Translations under genes and position numbers: made by a program
The notes under the pieces: model-generated
The model's database searches: none
What the model saw: only the letters and a program-made list of their open reading frames with translations
Told to the model about the DNA's origin: nothing
Origin: Campylobacterales bacterium
GTDB lineage: Bacteria > Campylobacterota > Campylobacteria > Campylobacterales > Hydrogenimonadaceae
Direction: 5' to 3'
DNA: 14,521 nt
NCBI GenBank assembly: GCA_026986055.1
Contig: JALSPH010000073.1
Location: 1 to 14,521, forward strand
In this document: in pieces, positions 6,434-14,521 of the stretch
How positions within the stretch are numbered: position 1 is the first letter of the stretch
Layout of the letters: each line of letters starts with the position of its first letter

Positions 6434-8432
6434 AAATCCAAAAAAAGATCCAAACGATCAGAACTTTTTTAACAAAAACCCGCTTCTTACGTTTGCGATC
6501 TTCTCTCTTCTTATCATAATTCTTTTCAAGAGTTTCATAGATACGCAAGAGGGGCAGTTCGGATCTCAGAGTACGAGCGGAATGAGCGGCGGAGCACCTG
6601 TTACACAGACAAAGACTATCCCCTATAGCGATCTGAAGAAGATGATCAAAGAGGGGAAGATAAAGTATGTCTCCATAGGTCAGATGACGATAAAGGCGAT
6701 CTCCAACGAAGGTGGGTACAAAACCCTTTACATCGCCAAAAAGGTAGGCGAAGACAACACTCTGATACCTCTACTCGACGAGAAGGGTGTCGAATATAGC
6801 GGTTATACGGAGAGCAACTGGGTAGGAGAGGTACTCTTTGGCTGGGTATTACCAATACTTATCTTTTTCGGTATCTGGATGTTTCTTGCGAGCAGGATGC
6901 AGAAAAATATGGGCGGCGGAATACTCGGCATGGGGAGTGCCAAGAAGCTTGTCAACTCCGAAAAGCCCAACATAACCTTCGACGACGTCGCAGGGGTAGA
7001 GGAGGCCAAAGAGGAGGTCAAAGAGATAGTCGAGTTTCTGAAGTATCCGGAGCGCTACATTAGACTCGGTGCCAAGATCCCAAAGGGTGTTCTTCTAGTA
7101 GGGCCTCCCGGTACCGGTAAAACACTTTTGGCCAAAGCGGTTGCAGGTGAAGCGAACGTTCCTTTCTTTTCGGTCAGCGGTTCGAGTTTCATAGAGATGT
7201 TCGTAGGTGTCGGTGCCGCGCGTGTAAGAGATCTTTTCGAGCAGGCGAAGAAAGAGGCACCGGCCATCATCTTCATCGACGAGATAGATGCGATAGGGAA
7301 GAGCAGGGCCGCAAGCGGGCAGATAGGCGGAAACGACGAGAGAGAGCAGACTCTTAACCAGCTTCTTGCGGAGATGGACGGCTTCAGCTCCGATACTCCC
7401 ATTATAGTTCTTGCCGCGACCAACAGGCCGGAAGTGTTGGACCCCGCACTTCTTAGACCCGGACGTTTCGACAGGCAGGTTCTTGTGGACAAGCCCGATT
7501 TCGAAGGGCGTATAAAGATACTCAAAGTCCATGTAAAACATATAAAGATGGCGCCGGATGTTGACCTGGAAGAGATAGCGCGCCTTACGGCCGGGCTTGC
7601 CGGAGCGGATCTGGCGAACATCGTCAACGAAGCTGCACTTCTTGCGGGACGAAAGAACAAGGAGCATGTGGAGCAGGAGGATTTCAGAGAGGCTGTGGAA
7701 CGCGCCATAGCCGGTCTTGAGAAGAAGTCGAGAAGAATCTCACCGAAAGAGAAGAGGATAGTCGCATATCATGAAAGCGGCCATGCGCTTATAGCGGAAA
7801 CTACGGAGGGTGCCAAGAAGGTATCCAAAGTCTCCATAATCCCCCGCGGTCTGGCAGCTTTGGGGTACACGCTCAACACTCCGGAAGAGAATAAATATCT
7901 TATGCAAAAACATGAGCTTGTTGCGGAGATAGACACCCTTCTTGGAGGACGTGCGGCCGAAGAGGTATTTATAAAAGAGATCTCTACCGGAGCCAGCAAC
8001 GACCTTGAGAGAGCTACCGATATAGTCAAGGCGATGGTAAGCATATATGGAATGAGCGACGTAGCCGGTTTGATGGTATTGGAGAAGCAGACGAACATGT
8101 TCCTGGGCGGCGGTATGAGCCAGAAAGATTACAGCGAGAAGACGGCCGAACAGATGGATGAGTTTGTGCGCAACTTTTTGGGCGAAAGATACAAACATGT
8201 GGTCAACAGGCTCAAAGAGTACAGCGGAGCGATAGAGAAGATGGTTGAAGAGCTCTTCAAATCTGAGACTATAGAGGGGGCAAAGGTTCGGGAAATCATC
8301 AGAGAGTTCGAGAAAGAGCACGGCATAAAATCGCGCCTTGTCGAAGAGAAGGATCCTCTGGATAACGGATTTGAAAAGAGTGAAGAGAAGAGAGAGGATA
8401 GTAAAGAGAGCAAAGAAGAGAAGGGAGAGTAG
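6423..8432 (+). CDS. ftsH: ATP-dependent membrane zinc metalloprotease FtsH
   Basis: A 669-residue AAA+ protease anchored in the inner membrane that degrades misassembled membrane proteins and some short-lived cytosolic regulators. Seen from the N-terminus: first membrane span (about 20-37), a periplasmic region (about 38-130), second span (about 135-156), Walker A GPPGTGKT (227-234), Walker [12 protein letters not shown], second region of homology [20 protein letters not shown], and the zinc site HESGH (450-454) with third ligand D527 in TGASND. The last 30 or so residues are a Lys/Glu/Ser-rich tail. The start is ATG 6423 with AAGGA at 6413-6417; an in-frame ATG at 6381 lies far inside prmA and lacks a site. 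Gene position between prmA and the Psd-like gene is the same as in H. pylori and C. jejuni. Confidence 0.96.
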   Translation: MADKNPKKDPNDQNFFNKNPLLTFAIFSLLIIILFKSFIDTQEGQFGSQSTSGMSGGAPVTQTKTIPYSDLKKMIKEGKIKYVSIGQMTIKAISNEGGYKTLYIAKKVGEDNTLIPLLDEKGVEYSGYTESNWVGEVLFGWVLPILIFFGIWMFLASRMQKNMGGGILGMGSAKKLVNSEKPNITFDDVAGVEEAKEEVKEIVEFLKYPERYIRLGAKIPKGVLLVGPPGTGKTLLAKAVAGEANVPFFSVSGSSFIEMFVGVGAARVRDLFEQAKKEAPAIIFIDEIDAIGKSRAASGQIGGNDEREQTLNQLLAEMDGFSSDTPIIVLAATNRPEVLDPALLRPGRFDRQVLVDKPDFEGRIKILKVHVKHIKMAPDVDLEEIARLTAGLAGADLANIVNEAALLAGRKNKEHVEQEDFREAVERAIAGLEKKSRRISPKEKRIVAYHESGHALIAETTEGAKKVSKVSIIPRGLAALGYTLNTPEENKYLMQKHELVAEIDTLLGGRAAEEVFIKEISTGASNDLERATDIVKAMVSIYGMSDVAGLMVLEKQTNMFLGGGMSQKDYSEKTAEQMDEFVRNFLGERYKHVVNRLKEYSGAIEKMVEELFKSETIEGAKVREIIREFEKEHGIKSRLVEEKDPLDNGFEKSEEKREDSKESKEEKGE

Positions 8433-8434
8433 GC

Positions 8435-9058
8435 ATGACCGGAAACGGCAGGTTTTTAAGTATCGGATGGCGTTACATAGTTCCCGTATGGGGTGCGACG
8501 CTTGCCGTACTGATTTTCAGCGATGCCGTTTTTTTGAATCTACTCTTGATAATCGTAAGCTTCTTTACGGCATACCTCTTCTACGTTCCTGAGAGAGTTC
8601 CTGCCGAAGTTTCAAAAAATGCCGTCATATCGCCTGTAGACGGCAGAGTGGAGTCGGTAGACGAGAAAGGGGAAGGTATCTCGATAGTGATAAGAAAGTC
8701 GCTCTTTGACGGAAGCAGCGTAGTGCGTGCGCCGATGGAGTGCGATATAGAGCGCAAAATTCGTATTCACGGGCTCTTTCTTCAAGAGAGCCTGCCTCTT
8801 GCCAAAAGTCTGAACGAGAGAGCCGAAGTGTCGTGGCATTTGGCAAATCGTGAGTATCTCATGAAGATAAGATGCGGCTTCTATGCGCTCGCTCTTCCGT
8901 GGATAAACTCCTCCAAAAGTGTTGAAGCCGGAAATGGCATAGCACTTTTGAGTGATGGAAGCGTAGAGCTTGTGCTTCCTAAGTTTTCGAAAGTTGAAGT
9001 GGCTGTCGGGGACAAAGTCGTAGGCGGCTTCTCTCTTTTAGCTTACGGTAAAGAGTAA
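8435..9058 (+). CDS. Phosphatidylserine decarboxylase-like membrane protein, probably non-catalytic
   Basis: A 207-residue protein related to the short Psd (PSD-A type) family. Residues 13-50 hold one or two membrane spans. The family's YVPERVP, ISPVDGRV (63-70), RAP, NER and a C-terminal VELVLP stretch followed by V-GDKVVGG are recognisable. In active short Psd enzymes the pattern around RAP is VHVNRAP, and the autoprocessing site is FGSR-V-D-V-LP. Here the first reads SSVVRAP, so the catalytic His position is Ser, and the second reads LLSDGSVELVLP, without the FGS context and with GS shifted. This suggests loss of pyruvoyl formation or of decarboxylation. It corresponds by position to HP1070 of H. 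pylori and Cj1115c of C. jejuni. ATG 8435 follows the ftsH stop by two bases with AAGGGAG at 8421-8427; the stop overlaps pssA as TAATG. The fold assignment is fair; inactivity is an inference. Confidence 0.75.
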   Translation: MTGNGRFLSIGWRYIVPVWGATLAVLIFSDAVFLNLLLIIVSFFTAYLFYVPERVPAEVSKNAVISPVDGRVESVDEKGEGISIVIRKSLFDGSSVVRAPMECDIERKIRIHGLFLQESLPLAKSLNERAEVSWHLANREYLMKIRCGFYALALPWINSSKSVEAGNGIALLSDGSVELVLPKFSKVEVAVGDKVVGGFSLLAYGKE

Positions 9059-9786
9059 TGGCCGGTACCTCTTTTCAACTTATATACATTCTTCCGAATC
9101 TTTTTACCGCCGCCTCAATTTTTACCGCGGTAGTCGCAATGGTTTCAGCTATCAACGGAGATTTCGAAAAGTCTGCATGGCTTATCTTTCTCTCCTTGGT
9201 TTTCGACGGTCTGGACGGCAGGGTCGCACGCCTTACCCATACGACCAGCAGGTTCGGTGTCGAGTTCGACTCGCTTGCGGATATCATAGCTTTCGGTGTG
9301 GCACCTGCGCTTCTGCTCTATCTATTTGCGGGAGAGGAGTATGGGAGATTCGGTGTCTTGATCGTGGCTCTTTATATAATCTTCGGAGCCATACGCCTTG
9401 CAAGATTCAACATCATGAGCCCAAAGACCGATCCATCCGTTTTCATAGGGGTTCCCATTCCCGCCGCAGCGATATTCGTCTCCATATGGGTGCTTATGTT
9501 CAATCGATACGACTCTTTACACTCTTTGAAAATTATACTTCTCATCTCTGTGCTTATGATATCGCTTCTTATGGTCAGCAATATCAGGTATCCGAGCTTC
9601 AAGAAGATAGGCCTTGAAAAGCCAGCGCTTACAAAGACTCTGGTCGCTCTTATAATCGTTGCATCCTTGCTGTATCTATACCCGGTAGAGGGATTCGCTC
9701 TTTCGATAACTGCCTATATGGTCTGGGGAGTTGCAAGAGCCGTTAAAACTCTGATGAGCAAGAGGTTTACGGGTGATAGAAAGTAG
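9058..9786 (+). CDS. pssA: CDP-diacylglycerol--serine O-phosphatidyltransferase PssA
   Basis: A 242-residue integral membrane enzyme that joins serine to CDP-diacylglycerol, giving phosphatidylserine, the precursor of phosphatidylethanolamine. The CDP-alcohol phosphatidyltransferase signature is complete: D50-x2-D53-G54-x2-A57-R58-x8-G67-x3-D71-x3-D75, and it is followed by FGVAPALLLY and FGAIRLARFN typical of type II bacterial PssA. Several hydrophobic spans cover most of the protein. ATG 9058 overlaps the stop of the Psd-like gene by one base. It is the last gene of the cheY operon. A catalytically intact Psd would have to be elsewhere if the neighbouring gene is inactive. Confidence 0.93.
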   Translation: MAGTSFQLIYILPNLFTAASIFTAVVAMVSAINGDFEKSAWLIFLSLVFDGLDGRVARLTHTTSRFGVEFDSLADIIAFGVAPALLLYLFAGEEYGRFGVLIVALYIIFGAIRLARFNIMSPKTDPSVFIGVPIPAAAIFVSIWVLMFNRYDSLHSLKIILLISVLMISLLMVSNIRYPSFKKIGLEKPALTKTLVALIIVASLLYLYPVEGFALSITAYMVWGVARAVKTLMSKRFTGDRK

Positions 9787-9818
9787 ATAAGAAAAATTAT
9801 CTTTTAGTAAATAATTTT
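9785..9818 (+). terminator. AT-rich hairpins after pssA, possible weak terminator
   Basis: Two mutually exclusive stems start at the pssA stop: AGATAA/TTATCT (9785-9790 with 9797-9802) followed by TTT, and AAAATTAT/ATAATTTT (9793-9800 with 9811-9818) around a 10-base loop. Both lack G-C pairs except at one or two positions, so termination would be inefficient. Confidence 0.35.
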
Positions 9819-9839
9819 AAGCTCTTTGGCCTGCCGATA

Positions 9840-9848
9840 TGTTATACT
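9840..9848 (+). promoter_or_regulatory. Extended -10 promoter of the leuA leader
   Basis: TGT followed by TATACT (9843-9848) is an extended -10 (TGn plus hexamer). It is 25 bases upstream of the leader ATG, predicting a transcript starting around 9855. A clear -35 is absent, as is common in this phylum. Confidence 0.6.
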
Positions 9849-9862
9849 GTCAAAAAATAAAA

Positions 9863-9951
9863 AGGAGAGGTGATGCAAGGTTCTGATACCGGCAGAATAA
9901 AAGCGATAAAACATTTGCCAAAGATCGAGATAAAAAACACCCTCCTATCGC
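9863..9951 (+). promoter_or_regulatory. Leader RNA with Shine-Dalgarno/anti-Shine-Dalgarno pairing
   Basis: AGGAG-A-GGTG (9863-9872), the ribosome site of the leader ORF, is complementary to CACCCTCCT (9938-9946), giving nine pairs with one bulged A (9868). The anti-SD arm contains the Thr-Leu-Leu codons 23-25. A second perfect 6-base complement, GCGATA (9903-9908) with TATCGC (9946-9951), would cross the first helix as a pseudoknot or compete with it at 9946. The pairings are seen in the sequence; a regulatory role is inferred. Confidence 0.45.
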
Positions 9952-9962
9952 CGCTCATTTAA
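9873..9962 (+). CDS. 29-residue leader peptide candidate upstream of leuA
   Basis: Small ORF of 29 codons plus TAA, beginning ATG CAA GGT and ending CTC CTA TCG CCG CTC ATT. It has a strong Shine-Dalgarno, AGGAG at 9863-9867, five bases before the ATG, better than that of leuA itself. Branched-chain residues are frequent (4 Leu and 5 Ile among 29), with two adjacent Leu codons (24 and 25) and another at 28, near the end. It lies between a good promoter and leuA, with 58 bases between its stop and the leuA start. This layout is that of amino-acid leader peptides (for example leuL in enterobacteria), but sequence similarity to a known leader is not claimed. The alternative is a small functional protein of unknown role. 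Confidence 0.55.
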   Translation: MQGSDTGRIKAIKHLPKIEIKNTLLSPLI

Positions 9963-10020
9963 ACACTTATTACAGTTTTACAACCCATTTTCAAAACAAA
10001 AGAGATCAAGGATTATAGTA

Positions 10021-11568
10021 ATGAAAGAGAGAGTATATATATTCGATACGACTTTAAGAGATGGCGAGCAGAGTCCCGGTGCTTCCATGAATACGGAAGA
10101 GAAGATCAAGATAGCGTTACAGCTTCAAAAGCTCGGAGTGGATATCATCGAAGCTGGGTTCGCAGCCGCCAGCCCCGGTGATTTCGATGCTATCAAAAGA
10201 ATTTGCGAAGTTGTCGACAAGAGCAAGGTATGCTCTTTGGCCCGAGCGGTCGAGAAAGATATCGTTTTAGCCGGAGAGTCTCTCGAGGAGGCGAAGTTCA
10301 AGCGAATTCACACATTTATAGCCACAAGTCCCATTCATATGGAGCATAAGCTGAAGATGAGTCCGGATGAGGTTATCCGCCGTGCCGTGGAGGCGGTGAA
10401 GCTTGCACGAACGTTTACGGACGATGTAGAGTTTAGCTGCGAAGATGCGGGACGTAGCGAAATGGGTTTTTTAAAGGAGATTCTCGATGCCGTCATAGAG
10501 GCCGGTGCGACAACTTTGAACATTCCCGATACCGTAGGGTACAGGCTTCCTCAGGAGATGGGGAAGATGATAAAAGAGCTCCACGACCATGTAGGTGAAC
10601 GAGCGATCATATCGGTCCACTGCCACAACGACCTTGGGCTTGCCGTAGCCAATTCGCTCTTTTCGGTAATGAACGGAGCGAGGCAGGTAGAGTGTACGAT
10701 CAACGGTCTTGGCGAGCGCGCCGGAAATGCGGCTCTTGAAGAGATCGTTATGGCTATGAAGACAAGGTCGGACGTTTTCGAAAATGTAGAGACCGGCATA
10801 AATACCAAAGAGATATACCCGACGAGTCGGCTTGTAGCGGCAATTACGGGTATAGAGCCGCAACCAAACAAAGCGATAGTCGGTAAAAACGCGTTCGCAC
10901 ACGAGAGCGGCATACATCAAGACGGTATGCTCAAGTGCCAGGAGACTTACGAGATAATGAGGGCCGAAGATATAGGCTTGGAGAAAAACCGCCTGGTTCT
11001 TGGAAAGCACTCGGGAAGACACGCTTTCAAAGATCGTCTCGAGGCGCTGGGATTTGAACTTGGCAAAGAGGATCTCGACAAAGCTTTCGAGAGGTTCAAA
11101 AAGCTTGCGGACAAGAAGAAAGAGATATTCGACGACGACATCAGGATGCTTATCGCGAGCGAAATCACCAACATACCTCAAACGTTCGAACTTGTAGGAC
11201 TTCAGATAGCCGACTGTTCGGCCGGGGTTCCCAGTGCGGCCGTAACTATAAAACACAATGGCGAAAACATAACGGATGCCGGAATCGGTGACGGAACGAT
11301 AGATGCGATATTCAAGACCATCGACCGAATCAGCGGCCATGCGGGAGTCTTGAAAGATTACAGGGTCGAGGCTGTAAGCCAGGGTAAAGACGCTCTTGCA
11401 AAAGTGGTCGTAAATGTTCAGTTCGATGAGAGCAGAAGTGCCGTCATAGGGCATGGTCTTAGCATAGATACGATGCTCGCAAGTGCCAAAGCATACATAG
11501 GAGCACTCAACAGCTATCTTTCGATGCTTCCGAGCGATTGCTCCATAGATAGTTGCGAAGGGGTGTAG
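10021..11568 (+). CDS. leuA: 2-isopropylmalate synthase LeuA
   Basis: A 515-residue enzyme that condenses acetyl-CoA with 2-oxoisovalerate, the first committed step of leucine synthesis. Seen: [12 protein letters not shown] (9-20) with catalytic R12 and metal ligand D13, the metal-binding SVHCHNDLG (H200, H202), and [15 protein letters not shown] (227-241). The C-terminal part (from about residue 385, containing the GIGDGTIDA motif) is the LeuA dimer domain that binds leucine for feedback inhibition; the full length means allosteric control is probably kept. ATG 10021 has AAGGA at 10008-10012, eight bases upstream. It is preceded by a candidate leader peptide and followed by a convergent gene. 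No leuB, leuC or leuD is adjacent. Homocitrate or citramalate synthase are close relatives, but the length and motifs favour LeuA. Confidence 0.93.
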   Translation: MKERVYIFDTTLRDGEQSPGASMNTEEKIKIALQLQKLGVDIIEAGFAAASPGDFDAIKRICEVVDKSKVCSLARAVEKDIVLAGESLEEAKFKRIHTFIATSPIHMEHKLKMSPDEVIRRAVEAVKLARTFTDDVEFSCEDAGRSEMGFLKEILDAVIEAGATTLNIPDTVGYRLPQEMGKMIKELHDHVGERAIISVHCHNDLGLAVANSLFSVMNGARQVECTINGLGERAGNAALEEIVMAMKTRSDVFENVETGINTKEIYPTSRLVAAITGIEPQPNKAIVGKNAFAHESGIHQDGMLKCQETYEIMRAEDIGLEKNRLVLGKHSGRHAFKDRLEALGFELGKEDLDKAFERFKKLADKKKEIFDDDIRMLIASEITNIPQTFELVGLQIADCSAGVPSAAVTIKHNGENITDAGIGDGTIDAIFKTIDRISGHAGVLKDYRVEAVSQGKDALAKVVVNVQFDESRSAVIGHGLSIDTMLASAKAYIGALNSYLSMLPSDCSIDSCEGV

Positions 11569-11581
11569 CCAAAGGGGCTAC
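11565..11581. terminator. Hairpin shared by the convergent leuA and pflB-like stops
   Basis: GTAGCC (11565-11570) and GGCTAC (11576-11581) form a perfect 6-base stem with a 5-base loop. The leuA TAG (11566-11568) lies in one arm and the opposing gene's TAG (11580-11578) in the other. There is no T run on either side (TCTTTG follows on the plus strand), so it is a bidirectional hairpin rather than a textbook intrinsic terminator. Confidence 0.45.
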
Positions 11582-13902
11582 TCTTTGCCCATTCCGGTTA
11601 TCTCGAAGTCGAAGTATTCGGACTTGAAGACTCCGTTTGGAATTTTGGAAAACTGAATAGCGGCTGCATCGACGTTTCCCTGCTCCAGGTAGAGAAGACC
11701 AAGAGCGTAGCGGCTATCTAAATTGTTTGGATCGCTCAGTTTTGCAAGCTCAAGAAGTGCGGCAGCGTTCGCCGGGTGGCCCGCTCCCACGGAAGCGAGT
11801 GCCGCTAGAAAGAGAGTTCTGCTATCTTGGTGTTTGTACTCGTCTACAAGTTGGTTGAAGAGTACGTAAGCCTCTTCGAATCTCTTGAGATAGATGTCGC
11901 TCAAAGCTACCGCTTCCACTATACCTGCGGGATCCTCCTGCTCTTCAAGAAGCCTCTCTTCGGAGCGCTTTTTGAATCTGTAAAGGGTTCCCGTTATAAA
12001 ACGCAAGGCTATGTAGTTCTCCCTTGTAAAAGCGCTTCCGTAGTAAACTTCATCCAGATCGAGTCTCCTCTTTTTCAGATAACGTCCAGCTTTGGCGCTG
12101 AAAGCTTTCATATCGAGATCTTTGTATCTGATTTCAAGGTATATCAGATTGGCCAGAACATCTTTCGGCATCACATCACGCAGTTTTTTCACCTTCTCTT
12201 TGGCCTCATCCCACATACCCTGGTTGGCTGCGACCAGCGTATCGAAAAGAAGATATATAGGTCTGTTGTCGTGCGGTGTCTGGAGCCACTTTGTAGCACC
12301 GGCATTGTTTCCCTGGTAGAAGTAGAGCAGGGATTGGTAGAAGAGTTGTTTGGTGTTCGGGTTCTCTATCTGCTTCAAATCCTCCTGTATGAACTTTTCC
12401 ACCTGAGGCACGGCTTTTGCGGTAAAGGTTTCGCACATAAGAGCGAAAATCGCAGATAGGTAGTTGGATGAGTCGAGGTGGTAGCTTCTCAAAAAGTGTC
12501 TGTTTGCTTCGGTGAAGTTTCCCATCTGGGCATATGTAAGTGCCAGGTTGTAGTGTAAAATGGAGTGGTTCGGGTAACTTTTCAGAGCTTTTTTCAAGAG
12601 TCCGTTCGCCTTTTGAAGCCTGTTCTCTACGGCGGCCTTTATCGCTTTTGAGATCAGAAGATTGACCCCCGATATTTTGGAGCTTCTTGAGAGATATTTG
12701 GAGGCTTCGGACTCTTCGTCTACATAGATGGAGGCGTTCCCCTTTTTTATGTAGTTGATGGTTTGGTGGGCATTGAAAACCTTGAAGGGGGCGAATTCGA
12801 AAAGGAGTCTGTAGGCCGTTGGAGGAGTTACGAGGGTTTTCGCGCTGAAACGTTTTTGAGCGGCATCTATATCGTACACCGCAGGGTGCAGAGAGGTTTT
12901 TATCGGGTATAGATCGAGCCCCTTGCCGTCGAAATCTTTTTTTAGCTCTCTTAAGAGTTTTGCCGCATTTTGGGGCCGTTGGTTTTTAAGGTCGACAAGT
13001 GCGAGCGCTTTTCTGCTTCTGTATGGATAGAGCGCCTCTTCGATCGCTTTTTTAAGATACTGAGTGGCGAGAGTGTAGTCTCCGGCTCTGGCATAGAGCT
13101 GACCGAGAAAGAGAAAATCGCGGGGAGTTGTGCTTCTTTCAAGCAGGTCTATAGCCTTTATGGGACGTTCAAAGAGCGAATAGCTTATGGCGCCTATATG
13201 GTCGAGCTCTTTTTTGTAGGCATCGGAGACCGGGTGGTTGACCGCACTCAAAATCTCGAAAAAGTTTCCTCTGTAGAAGTTGACTACGGAGTAGAGGTAG
13301 CTATAGAGCGGGGAGTTGAAGCTTTCGGGCAGGTATACTTCGGCAAGCTCCAGGTAGTACTCGAATCGCTTTTGATCTTTCAAATGGAGTGCGCAGGCTG
13401 CTGCGTTTATAGCGCTTATAGTTCTGTTTTCACCGTTTTCTATCGCCTTTTTGAAAGATGCTATAGCCTCTTCGTAGTGACCCTGTCTCATTTGAGCTAC
13501 GCCAAGGTTGTAGTTCGAGATGGAGGCGCTGTAGGTCGCTATCTGCTCGAAAAGCTCGAGCGCCTCTTTTTTATCGCCTCTTTCGTAAAGAATGTTCGCC
13601 TTTTTGATCATCCTCTCAAGCTGAGATTGGGCGGCAAGCGGTTTGATCTTTTCAGCAGCCTTTATCTTTTGGGCTAGCTCGGAAGAGTCGATATTTTCGG
13701 CGGAAGGCTCCTCTTTTGTCAAAAAGATGACCAAAAGAGCGATCAGTAAAATTATGGCTGCTGCGAGAAGGCCAAGAAGGATGAAGAGGTTTTTTCTATT
13801 TTTTCTCTCTTTTGGACCCTCATCTTCAGGTTCTTGCTCGCCGCTTGAAGAGGAGCTTCTCTCCTCCTCTTCGTCAAGGATGATCACCTCCTCTTCAGCC
13901 AT
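11578..13902 (-). CDS. pflB: Membrane-anchored TPR protein, PflB-like flagellar motor scaffold
   Basis: A 774-residue protein with an acidic, Ser-rich cytoplasmic N-terminus (1-38, with runs of Glu and five Ser), one membrane span (about 39-61) and a large periplasmic alpha-helical region. Tetratricopeptide repeats are recognisable at about 99-120, 129-158, 263-288, 449-478 and 729-755 (patterns such as YNLGVAQMRQGHYEEAIASFKKA), with degenerate repeats between. In C. jejuni the gene directly after serS (Cj0390) encodes PflB, an inner-membrane TPR protein that holds the MotAB stators at a wide radius; the same topology, size and neighbour support that name here, but identity is inferred from context. 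The start ATG 13902 has GGAG about nine bases upstream, overlapping the end of serS; only 12 bases separate the two genes, so they are probably co-transcribed. Confidence 0.7.
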   Translation of the reverse strand: MAEEEVIILDEEEERSSSSSGEQEPEDEGPKERKNRKNLFILLGLLAAAIILLIALLVIFLTKEEPSAENIDSSELAQKIKAAEKIKPLAAQSQLERMIKKANILYERGDKKEALELFEQIATYSASISNYNLGVAQMRQGHYEEAIASFKKAIENGENRTISAINAAACALHLKDQKRFEYYLELAEVYLPESFNSPLYSYLYSVVNFYRGNFFEILSAVNHPVSDAYKKELDHIGAISYSLFERPIKAIDLLERSTTPRDFLFLGQLYARAGDYTLATQYLKKAIEEALYPYRSRKALALVDLKNQRPQNAAKLLRELKKDFDGKGLDLYPIKTSLHPAVYDIDAAQKRFSAKTLVTPPTAYRLLFEFAPFKVFNAHQTINYIKKGNASIYVDEESEASKYLSRSSKISGVNLLISKAIKAAVENRLQKANGLLKKALKSYPNHSILHYNLALTYAQMGNFTEANRHFLRSYHLDSSNYLSAIFALMCETFTAKAVPQVEKFIQEDLKQIENPNTKQLFYQSLLYFYQGNNAGATKWLQTPHDNRPIYLLFDTLVAANQGMWDEAKEKVKKLRDVMPKDVLANLIYLEIRYKDLDMKAFSAKAGRYLKKRRLDLDEVYYGSAFTRENYIALRFITGTLYRFKKRSEERLLEEQEDPAGIVEAVALSDIYLKRFEEAYVLFNQLVDEYKHQDSRTLFLAALASVGAGHPANAAALLELAKLSDPNNLDSRYALGLLYLEQGNVDAAAIQFSKIPNGVFKSEYFDFEITGMGKE

Positions 13903-13914
13903 ATCTCAACTCTC

Positions 13915-14521
<607 letters not shown>

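Noticed and set aside
9963..10020. Search for a classical attenuator terminator between the leader ORF and leuA
   Set aside because: Only a 5-pair GTTTT/AAAAC stem with a large loop is present and no T run follows, so no intrinsic attenuator is claimed.
10471..11454. 327-codon ORF antisense to leuA
   Set aside because: It is a frame shadow of a well-supported gene; its translation is rich in Tyr, Arg and Cys without any domain signature, and no ribosome site was seen.
12970..13677. 235-codon ORF antisense to the pflB-like gene
   Set aside because: The opposite strand has strong TPR periodicity over the same bases; the antisense translation has no recognisable family or signal and no clear start site.

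Overview
The window comes from the chromosome of a Campylobacterota (Epsilonproteobacteria) bacterium. Three things point there: the order cheY-prmA-ftsH-(Psd-like)-pssA, which matches the stress-responsive operon of Helicobacter pylori and the equivalent Campylobacter jejuni block; relatives of the helical-shape peptidoglycan hydrolases Csd6/Pgp2 and Csd4/Pgp1; and a membrane-anchored TPR protein directly downstream of serS, the position of the flagellar motor scaffold PflB in C. jejuni. The genus cannot be fixed from the sequence. Complete leucine and partial histidine pathways suggest a free-living relative rather than a reduced pathogen. No mobile element, CRISPR array, rRNA or tRNA was seen, and no gene-free stretch exceeds 300 bases.

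Layout. (1) 1-374: end of an outer-membrane beta-barrel gene (+), converging on (2) a minus-strand pair (2628-362) encoding a Csd6/Pgp2-type L,D-transpeptidase-fold enzyme and a Csd4/Pgp1-type M14 carboxypeptidase, joined by an ATGA overlap. (3) A 222-base divergent regulatory region with several inverted repeats. (4) 2851-5080 (+): a PDC/Cache sensor membrane protein, then hisH and hisA, each joined by a one-base stop/start overlap. (5) 5211-9786 (+): cheY, prmA, ftsH, a Psd-like membrane protein and pssA, almost all overlapping or nearly so. (6) 9787-10020: extended -10 promoter and an unannotated 29-codon ORF with a strong Shine-Dalgarno sequence, followed by leuA (10021-11568). (7) Minus strand, converging on leuA: the 3' part of serS (cut by the window edge) and then the large PflB-like TPR gene.

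How the genes work together. The Pgp2/Pgp1 pair trims peptidoglycan stem peptides in sequence (tetrapeptide to tripeptide to dipeptide) and so probably controls cell shape. HisH and HisA are successive components of histidine synthesis. The cheY-to-pssA block joins a chemotaxis output regulator, ribosomal protein methylation, membrane protein quality control and phospholipid synthesis in one transcript. LeuA commits carbon to leucine, and its leader region has the layout of a leader-peptide regulator.

The most interesting observations are: the leuA leader ORF, whose own Shine-Dalgarno sequence is complementary to its Leu-Leu codon region; the Psd-like protein that appears to have lost the decarboxylase catalytic residues while remaining beside pssA; a PDC sensor with no N-terminal membrane anchor fused in an operon with hisHA; and a Csd4-type carboxypeptidase with a conventional His where H. 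pylori Csd4 has an atypical Gln zinc ligand.
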